NCBI RefSeq assembly: GCF_002155145.1
Contig: NZ_CP021323.1
Span: 1,240,001 to 1,304,000, forward strand
Direction: 5' to 3'
DNA length: 64,000 bases
Source: Kushneria konosiri
GTDB lineage: Bacteria; Pseudomonadota; Gammaproteobacteria; Pseudomonadales; Halomonadaceae
Shown here: one piece after another, positions 44,257 to 53,335 of the stretch
Layout: every line of letters starts with the position of its first letter
How positions within the stretch are numbered: position 1 is the first letter of the stretch
The notes under the pieces: model-generated
The model's database searches: none
Told to the model about the DNA's origin: nothing
Seen by the model: the letters and a program-made list of their open reading frames with translations, nothing else
Translations under genes and position numbers: made by a program

Positions 44257-45123
44257 ATGACATTCGAGAGGCAGGTCATACTGTTGACCGGTGCTGGCCG
44301 AGGGCTGGGACTGGCTTATGCACGCTATCTGGCCGCTCTGGGGGCCACAATTGTCCTGCAGGATACGGGGGCTGACCGCTATGGTTTCGGAGAGGATGAC
44401 GCCGTAGCGGAGATGGCCGCAGAGCGACTCCGTTTCATGGGCGGTCGGGTACATGCCATGGGCGGCTCACTGGACTCGCGCAAGCAGTGTCATCGTCTGG
44501 TTGAAACGGTGCTTGAAAGGCACGGACGGCTGGATGGCCTGATTCACAATGCCGGCTGGGTCGCGCATCAGGAAGTTGAAGAGATCGATGAGGTTGCCTT
44601 TGACAGCATGATGACCATCGCAGCCAGGGCTCCGCTATGGCTGGCCCAGGCCGCCTGGCCGGCCATGAAAGCGGCTGGTGGTGGTCGAATCGTCGTGACG
44701 ACGTCCTGTCGTGCAATCTATCCGCAGTATGTTCAAAAGGGACTGGCGTCCTATGCCGCCGCCAAGATGGCGGCACTGGGCATCGTGAACGTACTCGCCC
44801 GGGAAGGTGCTTCCCATAAGATTGTGGTCAATGCGCTGTCGCCGGTAGCCAAAACCCGCATGTGGGGCGTGGACGGTGAGCCCGAAGAGCTGCGGCCGGA
44901 TGAGGTGGCGCCCGGAGCGGCCTTTCTGGTGTCCGAGGCCTGTGTCGATGGTGGCTGGGTGCTGCGAGCGGCGAATGGGCAGTTTCATGCCACTCGGGCC
45001 ACAGAAGCCGAGGGCGTGGATTATCCGCAGGATCTGCAGGGCGTTTGCGCCACTTCGGCAGCCGAGATCGCTGCCCGCTGGTCGCGGATTGCCCTGCCTG
45101 CCGTGGAGCCCCGCAGTCGCTGA
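44257..45123 (+). CDS. Short-chain dehydrogenase/reductase
   Basis: 288 residues. Glycine motif TGAGRGLGLAYA (~10-21), HNAG (~95), YxxxK in YAAAKMA (~170), and an extended C-terminal part (~200-288) containing RMWGVDGEPEELRPDEVAPG, as in peroxisomal multifunctional-enzyme 2-type hydroxyacyl-CoA dehydrogenases. ATG 44257 set by AAGGAGG at 44242-44248. Probably regulated by the divergent LysR gene. Substrate unknown. Confidence 0.85.
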   Translation: MTFERQVILLTGAGRGLGLAYARYLAALGATIVLQDTGADRYGFGEDDAVAEMAAERLRFMGGRVHAMGGSLDSRKQCHRLVETVLERHGRLDGLIHNAGWVAHQEVEEIDEVAFDSMMTIAARAPLWLAQAAWPAMKAAGGGRIVVTTSCRAIYPQYVQKGLASYAAAKMAALGIVNVLAREGASHKIVVNALSPVAKTRMWGVDGEPEELRPDEVAPGAAFLVSEACVDGGWVLRAANGQFHATRATEAEGVDYPQDLQGVCATSAAEIAARWSRIALPAVEPRSR

Positions 45124-45126
45124 ACA

Positions 45127-45163
45127 CAACAACGCCCGCCTGTGTGGCAGGCGGGCGCTGTTG
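45127..45163. terminator. Bidirectional hairpin between the SDR gene and ohr
   Basis: Stem of about 15 bp with one mismatch (core 45133-45142 with 45148-45157, loop TGTGG). It starts 3 bases after the SDR stop and faces the convergent ohr gene. No long T-run on either side. Confidence 0.65.
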
Positions 45164-45188
45164 ATCAGGCCTTTTCCATTGCAGCCGT

Positions 45189-45617
45189 TTAGACCTCGAC
45201 GTTGAGTGTCACGTCGATATTGCCGCGCGTGGCATTGGAATAGGGGCAGACCACGTGGGCCTTTTCGACCAGTTCATTGGCCCGGGCCTGATCCATCTCG
45301 GGGAGGCGAATGTTCAGGGCCACTTCGATGCCAAAGCCGGTTTCGATCGCCCCGATCCCGACTTCGGCACCCACCCAGGCACTGGCCGGCAACTTGACCT
45401 TTTCCTGAGCGGCGACGTGCTTGAGCGCGCCCATGAAACAGGCCGAATAGCCGGCGGCAAAAAGCTGTTCCGGATTGGTGCCGTCGCCGCCGTTACCGCC
45501 AAGCTCCTTTGGGGTGCTCAAAAGGACATCGAGTTTCTCGTCAGAGGAGACGGCGCGGCCTTCACGGCCACCAGTGGCCTGAGCGCTGGCGCGGTAGAGT
45601 ACCTTTTCAATCGACAT
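45189..45617 (-). CDS. ohr: Organic hydroperoxide resistance protein Ohr
   Basis: Thiol peroxidase of the Ohr/OsmC family that reduces organic and lipid hydroperoxides. 142 residues. The two catalytic cysteines are in [10 protein letters not shown] (~60) and [12 protein letters not shown] (~124), with the Ohr marker [13 protein letters not shown]. 65 bases after the ohrR-type gene upstream on the same strand. Confidence 0.94.
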   Translation of the reverse strand: MSIEKVLYRASAQATGGREGRAVSSDEKLDVLLSTPKELGGNGGDGTNPEQLFAAGYSACFMGALKHVAAQEKVKLPASAWVGAEVGIGAIETGFGIEVALNIRLPEMDQARANELVEKAHVVCPYSNATRGNIDVTLNVEV

Positions 45618-45639
45618 GGTCCTGTTTCCTGTGTCTGGC

Positions 45640-45670
45640 GCGCGCGATCCAATCGCGCGCTATTTAAATA
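45640..45670. promoter_or_regulatory. ohr upstream region: hairpin and palindrome
   Basis: GCGCGCGAT (45640-45648) pairs with ATCGCGCGC (45652-45660), followed by the palindrome TATTTAAATA (45661-45670). The ATTTAAAT core also lies upstream of ohrR at 46183-46190 within GATTTAAATC, so it may be the OhrR operator. Confidence 0.4.
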
Positions 45671-45682
45671 AACAAAAAATGA

Positions 45683-46144
45683 TCAAATGCTGTCCAGCTG
45701 CTTTTTCAAGGCGTTGAGCTGATCGCGCAGCGCCTTCATTTCTTCACTCGAGCATCCCGAGGCGCGTTCGACTTCTGCCGGCAGTGGGCGCGCCCTTTCA
45801 CGCAGTGCGCTGCCCCTGTCGGTCAACGACACCTCGACCTGGCGTTCGTCTTCGCGACTGCGCTGACGTCTGACCAGGTCGGCGCCTTCCAGTCGCTTGA
45901 GCAATGGGGTCAGCGTGGCGGAGTCCAGTGCCAGCCGCTCGCCGATACCTGACACGGTCAGATGGTCTTCCTGCCACAGTACCTGCATGACCAGATACTG
46001 GGGATAGGTCAGATCCAGCTGCTTGAGCAGACGTCGATAGAGCTTGCTCATGGACAGCTGAGTGGCATAGAGCGCAAAACACAGCTGTGACTCCAGTGCC
46101 AGCATGTCGTTGTCCTGCCCGGTAGTGTCGTTGTTATCGGTCAT
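45683..46144 (-). CDS. ohrR: MarR-family peroxide regulator, OhrR-like
   Basis: 153 residues. OhrR signature: reactive Cys in [11 protein letters not shown] (~22) and [13 protein letters not shown] (~45), then a winged helix with [20 protein letters not shown] and [15 protein letters not shown]. Oxidation of the Cys releases it from DNA to induce ohr. Immediately upstream of ohr on the same strand. Confidence 0.9.
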   Translation of the reverse strand: MTDNNDTTGQDNDMLALESQLCFALYATQLSMSKLYRRLLKQLDLTYPQYLVMQVLWQEDHLTVSGIGERLALDSATLTPLLKRLEGADLVRRQRSREDERQVEVSLTDRGSALRERARPLPAEVERASGCSSEEMKALRDQLNALKKQLDSI

Positions 46145-46353
46145 GTACGTAACTTATATAGTGCGCTATTGAATGGCCAGCGATTTAAATCTATCAGTGT
46201 CATAGTGCCAGCCGCGAGTACCGTGATGATTCGAAGAGAGCATCGTCCAAGAAACCATCGTGAGGGTCGGCGGCTCTCATCAACAATAACCCGGATCATG
46301 TATCAGAAGCCGGCGCATCACCGAAGGGTGCGCGCCGGGTTGAAAGCAGGAGG

Positions 46354-47187
46354 TCAGTCGATCAGGAAATCGAACTTGTCGCGCAGGGCTTCCCAGCTGT
46401 CCTTTGAGTTGGCCGCCATCATGCGACCCTGATGGATCGTCGGGTTATAGGGTGTGCCGTCAAGCAGCGCGGCATAACCGCCGGCTTCCTGAACGATCAT
46501 GACACCGGCAGCATGATCCCAGGGCATCAGCTTGGCGGTCAGCATGAAGTCGACAAAGCCAAACGCCATGGTGCGATATTCGTGACAGGCACAGCCAAAG
46601 GACATCATGCGGTCAAAGTCGGGGAAAAGCCCGGCCAGATCGTACTGGGTCTCCTTCGGGAAGCGGCGAATGGAGGTGGAGCCGACCATGCTGGAGAGCC
46701 TTGTGGTGTTGGACATCTGCAGGCGCCGCTCGGTGCCGTCCGGGCGGCCATACCAGGCGCCCTCCCCCTTGCGGGCCATGACCCAGTCATCGACCAGCGG
46801 GTCATACAGCAGACCAAACACGGTCTCGCCGTGGCTGACCACGGCCACCATGACGCCGAACTGATTGAGATTGCGCGCGAAATTCCAGGTGCCATCGATC
46901 GGGTCGATGATGACGGCCATCTCGGCGTCGCGAATGGTGTCCAGAAGCGTCTTGTCTTCGGCCACGGCCTCCTCACCCACGATGGTGGCTTTTGGAAAGG
47001 CGCGGGCCACGCCCTGGGTAATCACCTTCTCGGCGCCCTTGTCGGCAATGGTGACCAGGTCATCCGGGCCGCTCTTGGTGTCGATGCTGTCGGGATCGAG
47101 CCTGCGAAAACGCGGCAGAATCTCGGTTTTGGCCGCGTGGCGAACAATGTCGATAATCGTTTTGGTGGCAGCCTGATCCAGGGTCAT
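46354..47187 (-). CDS. Inositol monophosphatase family protein
   Basis: 277 residues. Metal-binding motifs of the family are present: GEEAVAED (~70), IDPIDGTWNFARN (~97-109), and WDHAAGVMIVQEAGGY (~215). The family covers inositol, histidinol and PAP phosphatases, and which applies is not readable here. ATG 47187 fixed by AAGGAG. It stands alone. Confidence 0.86.
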   Translation of the reverse strand: MTLDQAATKTIIDIVRHAAKTEILPRFRRLDPDSIDTKSGPDDLVTIADKGAEKVITQGVARAFPKATIVGEEAVAEDKTLLDTIRDAEMAVIIDPIDGTWNFARNLNQFGVMVAVVSHGETVFGLLYDPLVDDWVMARKGEGAWYGRPDGTERRLQMSNTTRLSSMVGSTSIRRFPKETQYDLAGLFPDFDRMMSFGCACHEYRTMAFGFVDFMLTAKLMPWDHAAGVMIVQEAGGYAALLDGTPYNPTIHQGRMMAANSKDSWEALRDKFDFLID

Positions 47188-47395
47188 GACGGGGCTCCTT
47201 GGCAAGGGATAACAATCGGGCGGCTTTGCCGCGGCAGACGAGAGGCGCTGCCGCGGCGCCGGCTGGCTATAGCATGGCGGTCATCGCAGGTGATCACCAG
47301 CACCATTGGCGTGCAGGGATGATTACCGGCCCCGCGACACTGTGCCGCCCGTCACAAAACGAGGAAAGATTGCCACGCTACCGTTTCGATGATTA

Positions 47396-47409
47396 ATATA
47401 TTGGTATAT
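47396..47409. promoter_or_regulatory. AT palindrome upstream of the Old Yellow Enzyme gene
   Basis: ATATA-TTGG-TATAT, ending 23 bases before the start codon, with more AT-rich sequence after it. The layout would suit an ArsR-type operator, and an ArsR gene follows the target. Confidence 0.35.
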
Positions 47410-47432
47410 CTCTATATTTATGAGCAGGCAAC

Positions 47433-48566
47433 ATGAAGACATCAGCACAGGCCCTGGCAGCACCACTGTTTGAACCGCTTTCACTCGGCCCGGTCACGAT
47501 CCCCAACCGTATCGTCATGGCCCCCATGACGCGCAACCAGTCACCGGGCGGGGTGCCGGGCGATGACGTGGCCGCCTATTACAAAAGCCGCGCCGAAGGC
47601 GGTGTGGGGCTGATCATCACGGAAGGCACCTACATCGATCACCCCGGTGCCAACGGCTACCCTGCCGTGCCGGCCTTCTACGGCGAGGCGGCACTGGCCG
47701 GCTGGAAGAAGGTGGTCGACGGCGTCCATGCCGCGGGTGGCAGGATCGTTCCGCAGCTGTGGCATGTCGGTCGCGAACGTCGCCCCGGTGTCGAGCCGGA
47801 CATGAGCGTGCCGGGATTCGGGCCGATGTCGATCGTCGAGGACGGTGTCGAGGTCGTAAAGGCGATGACCGAGCAGGACATCCAGGACGTGGCAGCCTCC
47901 TTTGCCCGCGCCGCGCGCGAGGCGAAAGCGATCGGGTTTGACGGCATCGAGCTGCACGGCGCGCACGGCTATCTGATCGATCAGTTCCTGTGGGCGCAGA
48001 GCAATCAGCGCCGCGATGAATACGGCGGCAGCGTGGAAAATCGGCTGCGCTTTCCGCGTTTGATCGTGCGTGCGGTGCGTGAGGCGGTCGGTCCGGACTT
48101 CCCGATCATCTTCCGCTTTTCACAGTGGAAGCTCTCCGACTACGAAGCGCGCATTGCCGAGACGCCCGAGGCGCTGGGCGAGCTGCTTAATCCGCTGGCC
48201 GCCGATGGCGTGGACATCTTCCACGCCAGCACACGCCGTGTGTGGGAGCCGGCCTTTGAGGGCAGCAGCAAGACGCTGGCCACCTGGGCGCGTGAACTGA
48301 CCGGCTGTCCGGTGATTGCCGTGGGTAGCGTGGGGCTCGACAAGACCTTTCGCACCGGGCATTTCACCCGCACCGAAGATCCGACCTCCAAAAGCCGGGT
48401 CAACGTCGAGGAGCTGGCCATGTGGCGCGCCCGCGGTGATTTCGACATGATCGCCATCGGTCGCGCCCTGCTCTCCGACCCGCAATGGGCCCGCAAGGTA
48501 CGTGACGGCCGACTCGATGAGCTGAGTGACTTCGATACCCGCGCGCTGGATGAGCTGGTGCGCTGA
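47433..48566 (+). CDS. NADH:flavin oxidoreductase, Old Yellow Enzyme family
   Basis: 377 residues, TIM-barrel FMN enzyme reducing activated C=C bonds. It starts with LFEPLSLGPVTIPNRIVMAPMTR (flavin site), has FDGIELHGAHGYLIDQFLWAQSNQRRDEYGGS in outline with the active-site H-G-A-H and N/R residues, and the C-terminal FDMIAIGRALLSDP. Typical of alkene reductase/N-ethylmaleimide reductase enzymes. An ArsR gene follows 72 bases downstream. Confidence 0.92.
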   Translation: MKTSAQALAAPLFEPLSLGPVTIPNRIVMAPMTRNQSPGGVPGDDVAAYYKSRAEGGVGLIITEGTYIDHPGANGYPAVPAFYGEAALAGWKKVVDGVHAAGGRIVPQLWHVGRERRPGVEPDMSVPGFGPMSIVEDGVEVVKAMTEQDIQDVAASFARAAREAKAIGFDGIELHGAHGYLIDQFLWAQSNQRRDEYGGSVENRLRFPRLIVRAVREAVGPDFPIIFRFSQWKLSDYEARIAETPEALGELLNPLAADGVDIFHASTRRVWEPAFEGSSKTLATWARELTGCPVIAVGSVGLDKTFRTGHFTRTEDPTSKSRVNVEELAMWRARGDFDMIAIGRALLSDPQWARKVRDGRLDELSDFDTRALDELVR

Positions 48567-48638
48567 TGCGCCCTTGCCGGGCTGTCTCGGCAGCCCGGCC
48601 GTGAGGGCGTATAATGCTCCGGCCTCCAACGCCTGGCC

Positions 48639-48953
48639 ATGATCATGGATATCAATACGATTTTAAGCGCACTGGCCAACCCGGTGCGTCTGGACATTGT
48701 GTGCTGGCTCAAGGAGCCGGAGCGCCACTTCCCGCCTCAAAAGGAGATTGCCCCGCCCGGGGGCATCTGCGTCAGCCACATTCGCGAAAAGACCGGCCTT
48801 TCCCAGCCGACCATCTCGCTGTACCTGTCGACGCTCTCCCGCGCGGGGCTTGTCTCGTCACAGCGGGTGGGCCAGTGGACCTATTACCGTTACGAACATG
48901 TGGTCGCCGAGGCCTTTCTCGACGCGCTCGGTGAGCGGCTTTTGAATCGCTGA
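48639..48953 (+). CDS. ArsR-family transcriptional regulator
   Basis: 104 residues, winged helix. Recognition-helix region SHIREKTGLSQPTISLYLSTLSRAGLV (~46-72) and wing RVGQWTYYRYE. Metal-site cysteines of ArsR (CVC) are absent, with only Cys22 and Cys44 in different places, so the signal may not be a metal. Two near ATGs (48639, 48645) are possible starts. Likely regulator of the Old Yellow Enzyme upstream. Confidence 0.83.
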   Translation: MIMDINTILSALANPVRLDIVCWLKEPERHFPPQKEIAPPGGICVSHIREKTGLSQPTISLYLSTLSRAGLVSSQRVGQWTYYRYEHVVAEAFLDALGERLLNR

Positions 48954-48986
48954 CCGGTGCTAAAGCCCCTGATCGAGGCGCGGGAC

Positions 48987-49451
48987 TCACGATGGCGAGT
49001 CTTGTCGCCGGGCTTTCAGTCGCCCGGTCATTCTGAAGCCGTCTCGCATATTGCGGCCCATAAGCACCAGATTGACCGCACCCGCCATCAATTCGAGCAC
49101 CTGCACGCCATAAAATGCGGTATCGAACTCCCCTGCTTTTACCTTTGAGGCGAGAAACAGCGCGCATGGGATCAGGACCAGCACTCCATTGGCGGCGATA
49201 ACAGGCATTCGTTTCAGCTTGGCCGCGACCAGCCCCACCCTGCGCCCCCTTGCCAGAGAAAAGCCCGTGCCGCCCGTGGCCGCAAGCGCGGGGAGCAGCA
49301 GCACAAAGCCCCACGGGATGGCCGACTTCACGGCAATGACGGTCTCCTTCGAACCGACCAGTTCGCTGAGCGCCGTCGAAAACCAGAACGTGGCGATCGT
49401 CAAAAGTGCGATCGTACCTGCCATGGGATGAATCAGCTTTTTCATGGGCAT
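48987..49451 (-). CDS. Small integral membrane protein of unknown function
   Basis: 154 residues with four hydrophobic segments (~8-26, 40-60, 75-98, 108-128). I do not recognise the family. ATG 49451 follows an AGGGGG ribosome site; 49445 is an alternative. A longer reading frame extends into the divergent MarR gene but is unsupported. Divergent from marR across a double palindrome, so probably a MarR target, perhaps an efflux or stress protein. Confidence 0.72.
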   Translation of the reverse strand: MPMKKLIHPMAGTIALLTIATFWFSTALSELVGSKETVIAVKSAIPWGFVLLLPALAATGGTGFSLARGRRVGLVAAKLKRMPVIAANGVLVLIPCALFLASKVKAGEFDTAFYGVQVLELMAGAVNLVLMGRNMRDGFRMTGRLKARRQDSPS

Positions 49452-49467
49452 GCGCCCCCTGGTTGCG

Positions 49468-49507
49468 ATATGGTTACTAAAAACCATATTTGACATCATG
49501 ATGTCAA
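49468..49507. promoter_or_regulatory. Double palindromic operator between the MarR and membrane-protein genes
   Basis: Two perfect inverted repeats: ATATGGTT-N6-AACCATAT (49468-49489) and TTGACATCATGATGTCAA (49490-49507, 18-bp). The second starts on the next base. It is 19 bases upstream of the marR ATG (49527). Confidence 0.7.
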
Positions 49508-49526
49508 TATAAATACAGGGTGTCAT

Positions 49527-49991
49527 ATGACAGATTCGATGGAACCGTCGAAAGCCGAAACGTTGACCGATTTGATCCTCACCATGTTTCGGACCAACAA
49601 CACGACGCTCGCATGGGGGGATCGCATCGTGTCGCCACTCGGGCTCACCAGCGCGCGCTGGCAGATTCTGGGTGCCATCGTTCAGGCCGAGCGGCCTCAG
49701 CCGGTCGCATGGCTGGCGCGTGATCTGGGCGCGAACCGCCAGAATGTGCAGCGCATCGTCAACGATCTGCACAAGGATGGATTGGTGTCGTTCGAGCCGA
49801 ACCCGCATCACAGACGGGCACAGCTTGTGGTCCTGACGTCCAGGGGGCAGCAGACCTATGGTGCCGCGATCAGCCTTTATAATCCGCTTGTAGAGGCATT
49901 GGCGGAGGAGCTGCCTCCTGAGGATGTCCAGGCCGCACAGCGTGTTTTGTCGGCACTACGCGCACGGCTTGAAACCTCCTCTGGTGAATAG
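49527..49991 (+). CDS. MarR-family transcriptional regulator
   Basis: 154 residues. Winged helix with LTSARWQILGAI, VAWLARDLGANRQNVQRIVNDLHKDGLV (recognition helix) and PHHRRAQLVVLTSRG wing. No reactive Cys, unlike the OhrR-like protein. Divergent from the small membrane protein with a perfect palindrome overlapping the shared promoter region. Confidence 0.88.
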   Translation: MTDSMEPSKAETLTDLILTMFRTNNTTLAWGDRIVSPLGLTSARWQILGAIVQAERPQPVAWLARDLGANRQNVQRIVNDLHKDGLVSFEPNPHHRRAQLVVLTSRGQQTYGAAISLYNPLVEALAEELPPEDVQAAQRVLSALRARLETSSGE

Positions 49992-50126
49992 CGCCATTCG
50001 ATAGGCCGCAGCGGGGTTGAGGCGACGCGATACTGTCAGCCATGACGGTGCCCTGGCTGCTTTGAAGCATGACGAGAACCTGCCGGCGGCGATGACAGCC
50101 CGGGCGTTGCGATGCACGACCGGGTC

Positions 50127-51104
50127 TCAAATGGCGGCCATGGCATTGCGCCGTCCTCTGACGGGGCGACAGGCGCCCAGATAGCGCAGGCTGACGTAAC
50201 CCACGATGACGGTCGCCACCCCGAGTTCCAGCGTCGCCAGCCCGCGCACAAGCTCGATCTCGTGAACGCTGAACCCGTGCCCGGTCATCCAGTCGGCGGT
50301 TTTGGTCATGGCCGTGGCGCCGATGACCATGGGGAAGGTAAAGGCGGCGTAGCCCGGGCTATAGGGAAGGCGCAGCAGTTTGATGAAGGCCAGATAGATG
50401 ACCAGCGTCATCAACACCGCAATGCCTGCCAGCAGTGCGACAATCAGCGGTGAGGGAGCGGCTGACACGGTGAGATAGCCGGCCAGCGACAGGCTGGCGG
50501 GGGCGGCCATGATGGCGATGGTCGGTTTGGCCGGATCGGGGATCTCCTCGATAAACAGCAGTCGGTACATCATGACCGGCAGCAGCACGGCATACAGCAG
50601 CATGCCCGAATAGAGCAGCCCCATGGCCAGCGGCTGAAGTTCGGCAATGTCCGGGAAGGCCACGTCGGCCACGATGATACCGACCGGTGGCACAAACCAT
50701 GCCGGCACCATGTGATGCAGTTCAAAGGCGCGCAGGCGATGTGTGATAAAGGCCACAAGAAAGATCAGGTGCAGCATCACCGCCATCAGCCAGAGCGTCG
50801 CCCCCGCCGCCGGCAGCAGCCACGTGCCCACGCTTTTCGAGATCACCATCAGTGCCATGGCAAAGGTGGGCACGACACTGCCCACCACCGGGTGGGCCAG
50901 ATCCGCCCACAGCGACTGCGGATAAACCATGAATCGACCCGCGAGTGCCAGCAGCAGCGCGGCGGCGATGACGGCGCCCGTCAGCTGTGCCCAGCCGCCC
51001 AGCGGGGCGAAGCTCTCCCAGCTCCAGCCCAGGCTGGCAATACCCAGCGCCAGACCGGCAAGGGGCGTCGGAATGGCCTGCAAATCTCGAACGGATAACG
51101 ACAT
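50127..51104 (-). CDS. TDT-family C4-dicarboxylate / tellurite-type carrier (TehA-like)
   Basis: 325 residues with ten hydrophobic helices, the SLAC1/TehA fold. The start PLAGLALGIASLGWSWE and FPMVIGATAMTK in the C-terminal half are characteristic. Members export dicarboxylates, sulfite or act in tellurite resistance; the substrate here is unknown. GAGGAG before ATG 51104. Divergent from a LysR gene, so probably under its control. Confidence 0.85.
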   Translation of the reverse strand: MSLSVRDLQAIPTPLAGLALGIASLGWSWESFAPLGGWAQLTGAVIAAALLLALAGRFMVYPQSLWADLAHPVVGSVVPTFAMALMVISKSVGTWLLPAAGATLWLMAVMLHLIFLVAFITHRLRAFELHHMVPAWFVPPVGIIVADVAFPDIAELQPLAMGLLYSGMLLYAVLLPVMMYRLLFIEEIPDPAKPTIAIMAAPASLSLAGYLTVSAAPSPLIVALLAGIAVLMTLVIYLAFIKLLRLPYSPGYAAFTFPMVIGATAMTKTADWMTGHGFSVHEIELVRGLATLELGVATVIVGYVSLRYLGACRPVRGRRNAMAAI

Positions 51105-51215
51105 GACAAGGCTCCTCAACAGCAGTGAGGGCATTTTATGCCGGTCGAAACTATCGTTATATTTTAACTTTTATCACCTATCGTTGAGTAAAATTTAACA
51201 ACCAGAGGAGCCTTC

Positions 51216-52109
51216 ATGGCCGTCACACTGCGACAACTGCAGGTGTTTATCGCTGTGGTGCGGGAGCGAACGTTGACGGCGGCGGCAGCATCGCTTCATC
51301 TGACCAAGCCGGCGGTCAGCGTGGCACTCTCGGAGCTGGAGAAACAGTGTGGAAAGACCCTGTTTGACCGTCATCGCAACCGCCTTCATCTCAACGATCA
51401 GGGGCGTCGACTGCTGCCGCTGGCGGACGAGCTCCTGATGCGAAGCGACGCCATCGATCGGCTGTTTGAAGACGATGTTCCCGGCGGGCAGCTGCGCGTC
51501 GGTGCCAGCTACACGATCGGCCATCAGCTTCTGCCGGCGCTGCTGCAGGCGTTTCGCACCGACACCGGCCACCGGGATCAGCGCGTCACGATCGCCAACA
51601 GTACGGCCATCTGTCAGGCACTGGAAGCCTTCGAGCTGGATGTCGGCATGATCGAGGGGCGCATCGTTGATGATCGTTTCGATGTTCTGCCGTGGTGTCA
51701 CGACCACATGCGGGTGGTGGCCGCCCCCGGACATCCGCTGGCCCGGCGTCAGAGGGTCGAGCTTGCCGAACTGGCCGATCACGACTGGCTGCTGCGTGAG
51801 CCGGGGTCCGGCACGCGCGAGCAGTTCATGCGCTTTATCGCCCCCGGGTTGCCTCAGTGGCGCCTGGGCATGGAGATCAACTCCGCCGAGGCGATCATCA
51901 ATGCCGCCGCGGTCGGACTGGGGCTGACCTGCGTCTCGGCGCTGGAAGTGCAGCACGCCCTGAGCGATGGTCGGCTGGTCGAGATTCCGGTCAATCTCGA
52001 GATGACCCGCGAGTTCAGTCTGGTGTTGCACCGCGACAAATATCGCAGCCCGCTGATCGAGTGCTTTGTCGCGTTCTGTCTGGCGCATCCGCATGAGGCG
52101 CCATTCTGA
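51216..52109 (+). CDS. LysR-family transcriptional regulator
   Basis: 297 residues. Helix-turn-helix (LRQLQVFIAVVRERTLTAAAASLHLTKPAVSVALSELE in outline, ~5-42), then the ligand-binding domain. Resembles regulators divergent from TDT carriers. The 111-base gap contains the repeated word CTATCGTT (twice, ~25 bp apart), a possible binding pattern. Confidence 0.85.
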   Translation: MAVTLRQLQVFIAVVRERTLTAAAASLHLTKPAVSVALSELEKQCGKTLFDRHRNRLHLNDQGRRLLPLADELLMRSDAIDRLFEDDVPGGQLRVGASYTIGHQLLPALLQAFRTDTGHRDQRVTIANSTAICQALEAFELDVGMIEGRIVDDRFDVLPWCHDHMRVVAAPGHPLARRQRVELAELADHDWLLREPGSGTREQFMRFIAPGLPQWRLGMEINSAEAIINAAAVGLGLTCVSALEVQHALSDGRLVEIPVNLEMTREFSLVLHRDKYRSPLIECFVAFCLAHPHEAPF

Positions 52110-52191
52110 CCAACCAGGTCCGGCCTTCGCACTACAGATGAGCCGAAGCCTGCCGTCAATACATTAGATGTAACGTATAAGGCGAGCAGGG

Positions 52192-53274
52192 ATGGCATTG
52201 ATGACGCCGCTGGGGCGGCTGGACACGCTGGATATTGATTGCCCGAACACGCAGATGACGCTGCTGTCGATGGACAAGCACCGACTGCTGGAAGGGCTGG
52301 TGGTGGAGGCCCTCATCGAGGGCATCCTTTCGCGACTCGAGGCTCACGGAGCGGTCATTTTGCCGCTTTCGCTGGTGCGCGCCGGTCGGCGCGGCAGACA
52401 GACCGCCTGGTGGCTCTGGGCGCATCGCCCGATGGATGATACCGATGCGCTGTTCGATGCCCTGTCGGTTCGTCATCCGCGCGCCGTGGTGCGCTGCCAC
52501 TATGATCGTGGCCGTCGGGATTTCCTGATCGAGCGCTACCCGGGGCATGACGGCTCTCCATTACAGGCGTTTCTGATGCGGCTATGTCAGAAAGGCTCGC
52601 TCGACTTTCGCCATCCCGACCCGGACGTGTGCGAAGCCCTTCGCACCACCCGCGCCTTCTGGCGCATGACCGAGTGCCGGGTCGGCATCGACATGTTTCA
52701 TGACATCGTGCTTCACCGGCTCTACAAGAACTGTGTGCTGGCGCCCTTTTTTGACTGGCTGTGGGACATCGACACGATCCTGCAACTGCCCAACGGGCAG
52801 CAGATACAGCTCGAGATCAAGCACAAGTACCCGTATCAGGGCCGGGGCGGGCTGTGCTTTGGCATCAACAAGGGGCAGGTGATGACCATGCAGGCCCTGG
52901 CCGAGAGCGACATCGATACCTTCCATGTCATTCTGGTCAAGCCCTGGTGGGACAGGGCGACGGGGCCGGGCTATCTCACCCAGGACCACGCCCATCAGGA
53001 TCAGGTACTGGTGATCGGTCACTATCTGGATCTGGACGCACTCAAGGCCCTGAGTCGGGCCGTGGATGGGGAAAGCGGTATCACCGAGTCCCTCTACGGT
53101 CGAAGGGCCCAGGCGCACAAGGGCATTGCCGCGGCGCAGTTCGTTTTGATCGGCACGCTGGCTGACTCGGCTGAAACCCTGGCCCGCAACCTGTTGGCCG
53201 GCGCTCTGCGACAACCCCTGCCGCGCCTTACCGATGAATGCCTGAGAAAACACCGCCGAGGCCCTGGAGGCTAG
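52192..53274 (+). CDS. PD-(D/E)XK nuclease-like protein, next to dcm
   Basis: 360 residues; I do not recognise the family. Residues 185-215 read [15 protein letters not shown] ... IQLEIKHK, giving D194, E208 and K210: the D-x13-E-x-K core of a PD-(D/E)XK nuclease, with a strand pair around it. [13 protein letters not shown] and [11 protein letters not shown] follow. It lies 61 bases upstream of a Dcm methyltransferase in the same direction, so it may be a restriction partner. First ATG at 52192; 52201 also possible. Function inferred from fold and context. Confidence 0.65.
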   Translation: MALMTPLGRLDTLDIDCPNTQMTLLSMDKHRLLEGLVVEALIEGILSRLEAHGAVILPLSLVRAGRRGRQTAWWLWAHRPMDDTDALFDALSVRHPRAVVRCHYDRGRRDFLIERYPGHDGSPLQAFLMRLCQKGSLDFRHPDPDVCEALRTTRAFWRMTECRVGIDMFHDIVLHRLYKNCVLAPFFDWLWDIDTILQLPNGQQIQLEIKHKYPYQGRGGLCFGINKGQVMTMQALAESDIDTFHVILVKPWWDRATGPGYLTQDHAHQDQVLVIGHYLDLDALKALSRAVDGESGITESLYGRRAQAHKGIAAAQFVLIGTLADSAETLARNLLAGALRQPLPRLTDECLRKHRRGPGG

Positions 53275-53335
53275 CCATCGCTTCCCCCTACAATGGCCTG
53301 CCGCCCTGCCTGATCAGACTGACCCGCGAGCGCCC

